In this document: in pieces, positions 62,027-64,000 of the stretch | Layout: each line of letters begins with the position of its first letter | Position numbering within the stretch: position 1 is the first letter of the stretch | The notes under the pieces: generated by a model | Database searches by the model: none | Told to the model about the DNA's origin: nothing | What the model saw: only the letters and a program-made list of their open reading frames with translations | DNA from: Hymenobacter psychrotolerans DSM 18569 | Lineage (GTDB): Bacteria; Bacteroidota; Bacteroidia; Cytophagales; Hymenobacteraceae | Length of the DNA: 64,000 nt | Assembly (NCBI RefSeq): GCF_900142395.1 | Contig: NZ_FRAS01000005.1 | Span: 124,001 to 188,000 of the forward strand | Direction of reading: 5' to 3' | Position numbers and translations under genes: made by a program

Positions 62027-62419
62027 ATGTTCACCGCTTTGCAGTTCTCGCAGCTTCTGGCTGCTGCCTGGTCCGGCCCCGCCGCTTGCCACTTCGCTAC
62101 TATCAGCCACTACGTAGCCCCGGAGGGCTACACCAAAACCCAGTACACCGCTTCCTTTCATATCGGCCAGGCCTGCCACCTGGGGCAGGCAGAGTGCCCC
62201 TTTGCGGCGGTTGCTGCCGCCGTCCAGGCCTTTGCCGCCGCCCAGCCCGCGCCTAGTCTGCTGGCGGCCGTAGTCGTAGCCCACGCCGCGCAGGTGCTCC
62301 GCGCCGCCGCTGGCCAGCTGGCCGGGGTGCCCGTGCGCCGCCCCGGCTTTTCCTACCGCTGCCAGCGCCACCGCTGCGCCCGTTTCCGCCGCCGCTTTTT
62401 CCTGGCCCGCTATGTATAG
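62027..62419 (+). CDS. Small hypothetical protein of the accessory operon (130 aa)
   Basis: Ala- and Cys/His-containing protein: FATISHYVAPEGYTKTQYTA, then ACHLGQAECPFAAVAAAVQA and a basic C-terminal end with YRCQRHRCARFRRRF. The plus-strand reading is chosen because it overlaps the next gene (8 bp) and fits the chain of short same-strand genes; the opposite strand is also open. Cys/His residues could bind metal. No family recognised. Confidence 0.5.
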   Translation: MFTALQFSQLLAAAWSGPAACHFATISHYVAPEGYTKTQYTASFHIGQACHLGQAECPFAAVAAAVQAFAAAQPAPSLLAAVVVAHAAQVLRAAAGQLAGVPVRRPGFSYRCQRHRCARFRRRFFLARYV

Positions 62420-62729
62420 CGCAGCCACTGTCGTAGCGCCCGCCCCGGTAGGGGTGGGCAGCTACTCCCGCCGCCGCTGCTTCCACGAGCGGGAGCTACC
62501 CGTGTCGCTGTTCGGCGGGCTGCGTGAGGTAGTAGCCGCCGTGGCCTATTACGTGCAGTGGGTTTATGCTGATGAATTCAGCTGGTCCCGCCAGAAGGTG
62601 CCCCATGTGCGCCTGCGCGCCGTGTACTGCCGGCGCACCGGCCGGCCACTGCACGTTGGCCGCGCCCAGGAGCAGGCTCTGGCCGAGCAGCTGGAGGAAA
62701 TTCTTTTCCGCGAAGGCCCTCAGGCATGA
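62412..62729 (+). CDS. Small hypothetical protein of the accessory operon (105 aa)
   Basis: It overlaps the previous gene by 8 bp and the next by ATGA. Residues include RRRCFHERELPVSLFGGLRE and YYVQWVYADEFSWSRQKVPH, with several aromatic residues, so it probably folds. No family recognised. It is likely a conserved accessory protein of the mobile element. Confidence 0.55.
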   Translation: MYSAATVVAPAPVGVGSYSRRRCFHERELPVSLFGGLREVVAAVAYYVQWVYADEFSWSRQKVPHVRLRAVYCRRTGRPLHVGRAQEQALAEQLEEILFREGPQA

Positions 62730-63010
62730 AGCCCGGCATCACCTCGCAGGCGGGCCGCTGGTACGCGGCCTGCCTGTATGCCAGCGGCCCCGGTTGGGCC
62801 GTGGTGCGCGACGTGGCCCAGCCCGGCACCGTGCCCGGCGGCCCCGGCCACTACCAGCAGGAGCCCGCCCCCGGCCGCTACGCCACCCAGGAGGCTGCCA
62901 CGGCTGCCGCCGCCCGCTTCAATGCCCCGCGCCTGCGCCCGGCCGACTGCTACGGCCTGCTGCCTACGCCGGCCGACGACTACCACCCGCACCCGTGGGA
63001 CCTGAAATAA
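62726..63010 (+). CDS. Small hypothetical protein of the accessory operon (94 aa)
   Basis: Starts in an ATGA overlap. The N-terminal half has GITSQAGRWYAACLYASGPG then WAVVRDVAQPGTVPGGPGH; the rest is Ala-rich and ends DWDLK-like (HPHPWDLK). No signal peptide or membrane helix. No recognised family; support comes from coupling to neighbours and the absence of a better frame. Confidence 0.5.
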   Translation: MKPGITSQAGRWYAACLYASGPGWAVVRDVAQPGTVPGGPGHYQQEPAPGRYATQEAATAAAARFNAPRLRPADCYGLLPTPADDYHPHPWDLK

Positions 63011-63060
63011 TCCAGCCACCGGCCCGCGCCACCCCGGCGCGGGCCACTAGCCCCAGCATC

Positions 63061-63375
63061 ATGCCGCAAACCGCCACCACTTACCAGCCCCAACTGCTCG
63101 ACCCGCACAGCGCCAACCCGCAGCCGGTCAGCCCCCGCAACGGCCGCAGCTTCAAGCTGGCCGAACTCTATGAACTGCTCGACTGCCAATTAGTCGACGT
63201 GGTGCGCCTCACGCCCGAGCTGATTCTCATCATCGACGACGAAGGCAAGTTCCGCAACCCCTGCTACCTGAATCTGCTGGCCACCTACCTGTGGTACCAG
63301 CACCAGCCCGAAGCCCGCGGCCAGGACAGCATCGTGGGCCGCGCCATCCTCTGCCACGACAAGCAGTTCCGCTAG
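63061..63375 (+). CDS. DUF3846-like accessory protein
   Basis: 104 aa from the ATG at 63061 (MPQTATTYQPQLL). LVDVVRLTPELILIIDDEGK, followed by NLLATYLW and DSIVGRAILCHDK, matches the pattern of DUF3846 proteins of phages and mobile elements, small proteins of unknown function. It is the last short gene before the hairpin at 63391. Confidence 0.65.
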   Translation: MPQTATTYQPQLLDPHSANPQPVSPRNGRSFKLAELYELLDCQLVDVVRLTPELILIIDDEGKFRNPCYLNLLATYLWYQHQPEARGQDSIVGRAILCHDKQFR

Positions 63376-63390
63376 CCCCAGCCCGCATTT

Positions 63391-63409
63391 GTGCAAGCGC
63401 CGCTTGCAC
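63391..63409. promoter_or_regulatory. Dyad related to the 59391-59513 palindromes
   Basis: GTGCAAGCG and CGCTTGCAC flank a single C. The outer GTGCAA/TTGCAC matches dyad 1 at 59391. It lies between the DUF3846-like gene and the next ATG, so it may be an operator of the same regulator, or a weak terminator. Confidence 0.5.
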
Positions 63410-63477
63410 GATTCCCAACCTCAATACGGCGAAGGGGCCGGCCGCCGACTGGCCCCACTCTTTACTCCCTCTCTGTT

Positions 63478-64000
63478 ATGGCAACCGCCACCAAAACCCC
63501 CAAGACCCCGGCCGTTCAACTCCCGGCCACTAGCACCCCCGCCGCCGAAGCCGCGCCGGCTTACCTCATCGACAAAGTAGACGAGGCCACCGGCGAAGTG
63601 CAGCAGGTGCCGCGCTTCCGCTACCTGCCCGGCCACCCCCGCCAAATCCGCTTCGACGCCAAGGCCGGCCAGTTCAACATCAACGGCACCACGCCGCTGG
63701 GGCCCGCCCTCATCTTCATTCCGCTGGCCTGGCGCGTATTCCAGGACGATATTCTGAACATGGGCCGCAAGCTCTGGGCCGAGCTGTTCTACGCCGACGA
63801 CAAAGGCGCCATCTGCGCCGTGCTCTTCCACGGCTACAGCGTCGAAAACCTGTACCGCCTCATCGAGCCGCTGTTCTACGACGACCTGACTCTGGCCGAC
63901 GTGGTAGTGAAAGTGCAGGCCAGCAAGAAGGAAACCACCAAGGACGGCAAGAAGGCCACCTACTACATTGCCGAGTTCAGCTACGAACCCGCCGACCCGC
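63478..64000 (+). CDS. Mobile-element protein, 3' end beyond window
   Basis: Begins MATATKTPKTPAVQLPATST with a Pro/Thr/Ala-rich leader of about 30 residues, then YLIDKVDEATGEVQQVPRFR and a folded part (FIPLAWRVFQDDILNMGRKL; LFHGYSVENLYRL). It is open to the last base, with 174 codons visible. I recognise no domain with certainty, but single-strand-binding or replication-accessory proteins of mobile elements can look like this. Truncated by the window end. Confidence 0.6.
   Translation, partial: MATATKTPKTPAVQLPATSTPAAEAAPAYLIDKVDEATGEVQQVPRFRYLPGHPRQIRFDAKAGQFNINGTTPLGPALIFIPLAWRVFQDDILNMGRKLWAELFYADDKGAICAVLFHGYSVENLYRLIEPLFYDDLTLADVVVKVQASKKETTKDGKKATYYIAEFSYEPADP

Noticed and set aside
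62018..62428. Minus-strand frame opposite the 62027-62419 gene
   Set aside because: The plus-strand reading is coupled by overlap to the following plus-strand genes; the minus frame is Ala/Gly-rich with no partner. The choice is moderate, not certain.

Overview
The window looks like a Bacteroidota chromosome of the Hymenobacter type. Coding DNA is GC-rich, lipoproteins have Cys lipoboxes, many starts lack a Shine-Dalgarno sequence, and two candidate promoters match the Bacteroidota -7 box TAnnTTTG. No 16S gene is present, so the genus is an inference from protein style and base composition.

Region 1 (1-25 kb) is ordinary chromosome: cyanophycinase, an M1 aminopeptidase, a lipoprotein L,D-transpeptidase, an XRE regulator, a DEAD-box RNA helicase, a NUDIX hydrolase, an OmpA-domain protein, an M28 peptidase and tRNA-Asp. 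Inside it lies an RNA-repair neighbourhood: Hen1 (3'-terminal 2'-O-methyltransferase), Pnkp (kinase-phosphatase-ligase), two minimal nucleotidyltransferases and an ADP-ribosylglycohydrolase. A ~100-bp palindromic repeat lies in frame inside pnkp, and a relative of it supplies the stop codon of the first nucleotidyltransferase.

Region 2 (25.2-30.7 kb) is a phage- or plasmid-like control and replication module: an S24 repressor with a divergent dyad operator, small DNA-binding proteins overlapping at ATGA junctions, a putative replication initiator with six internal iteron-like dyads followed by AT-rich DNA (the layout of the lambda origin inside gene O), and a C5 cytosine methyltransferase. 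A 76-bp direct repeat carrying the 3' end of tRNA-Asp marks the left border.

Region 3 (30.9-58.4 kb) is a dense defence and DNA-metabolism island. In order: a giant nuclease-RecQ fusion with a tail-anchored coiled-coil partner; an ABC three-component (ABC-3C) set of nuclease effector, middle component and DUF3732 ATPase; a Panacea-type toxin-antitoxin pair; a UvrD-like helicase plus a nuclease whose AddB-like Fe-S nuclease domain appears split over two genes; a type III restriction-modification system with a base-composition mosaic mod gene; a GIY-YIG-like protein and an AbiC-like membrane protein; umuDC; a secreted DNA/RNA endonuclease; and a PLD-HNH-MazG-like operon.

Region 4 (58.4-64 kb) returns to mobile-element functions. 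A minus-strand lysis-like cluster (M15 peptidase, coiled-coil membrane protein, small membrane protein) contains three palindromes centred exactly 50 bp apart. It is followed by a SLOG protein and a plus-strand operon of small accessory proteins including a DUF3846-like one.

The strongest candidates for something undescribed are the nuclease-RecQ/coiled-coil unit beside ABC-3C (30918-39885), the split helicase-nuclease joined to type III R-M (41466-50011), the origin-like iterons within the initiator gene, and the methyltransferase gene in which two reading frames both carry family-like motifs.
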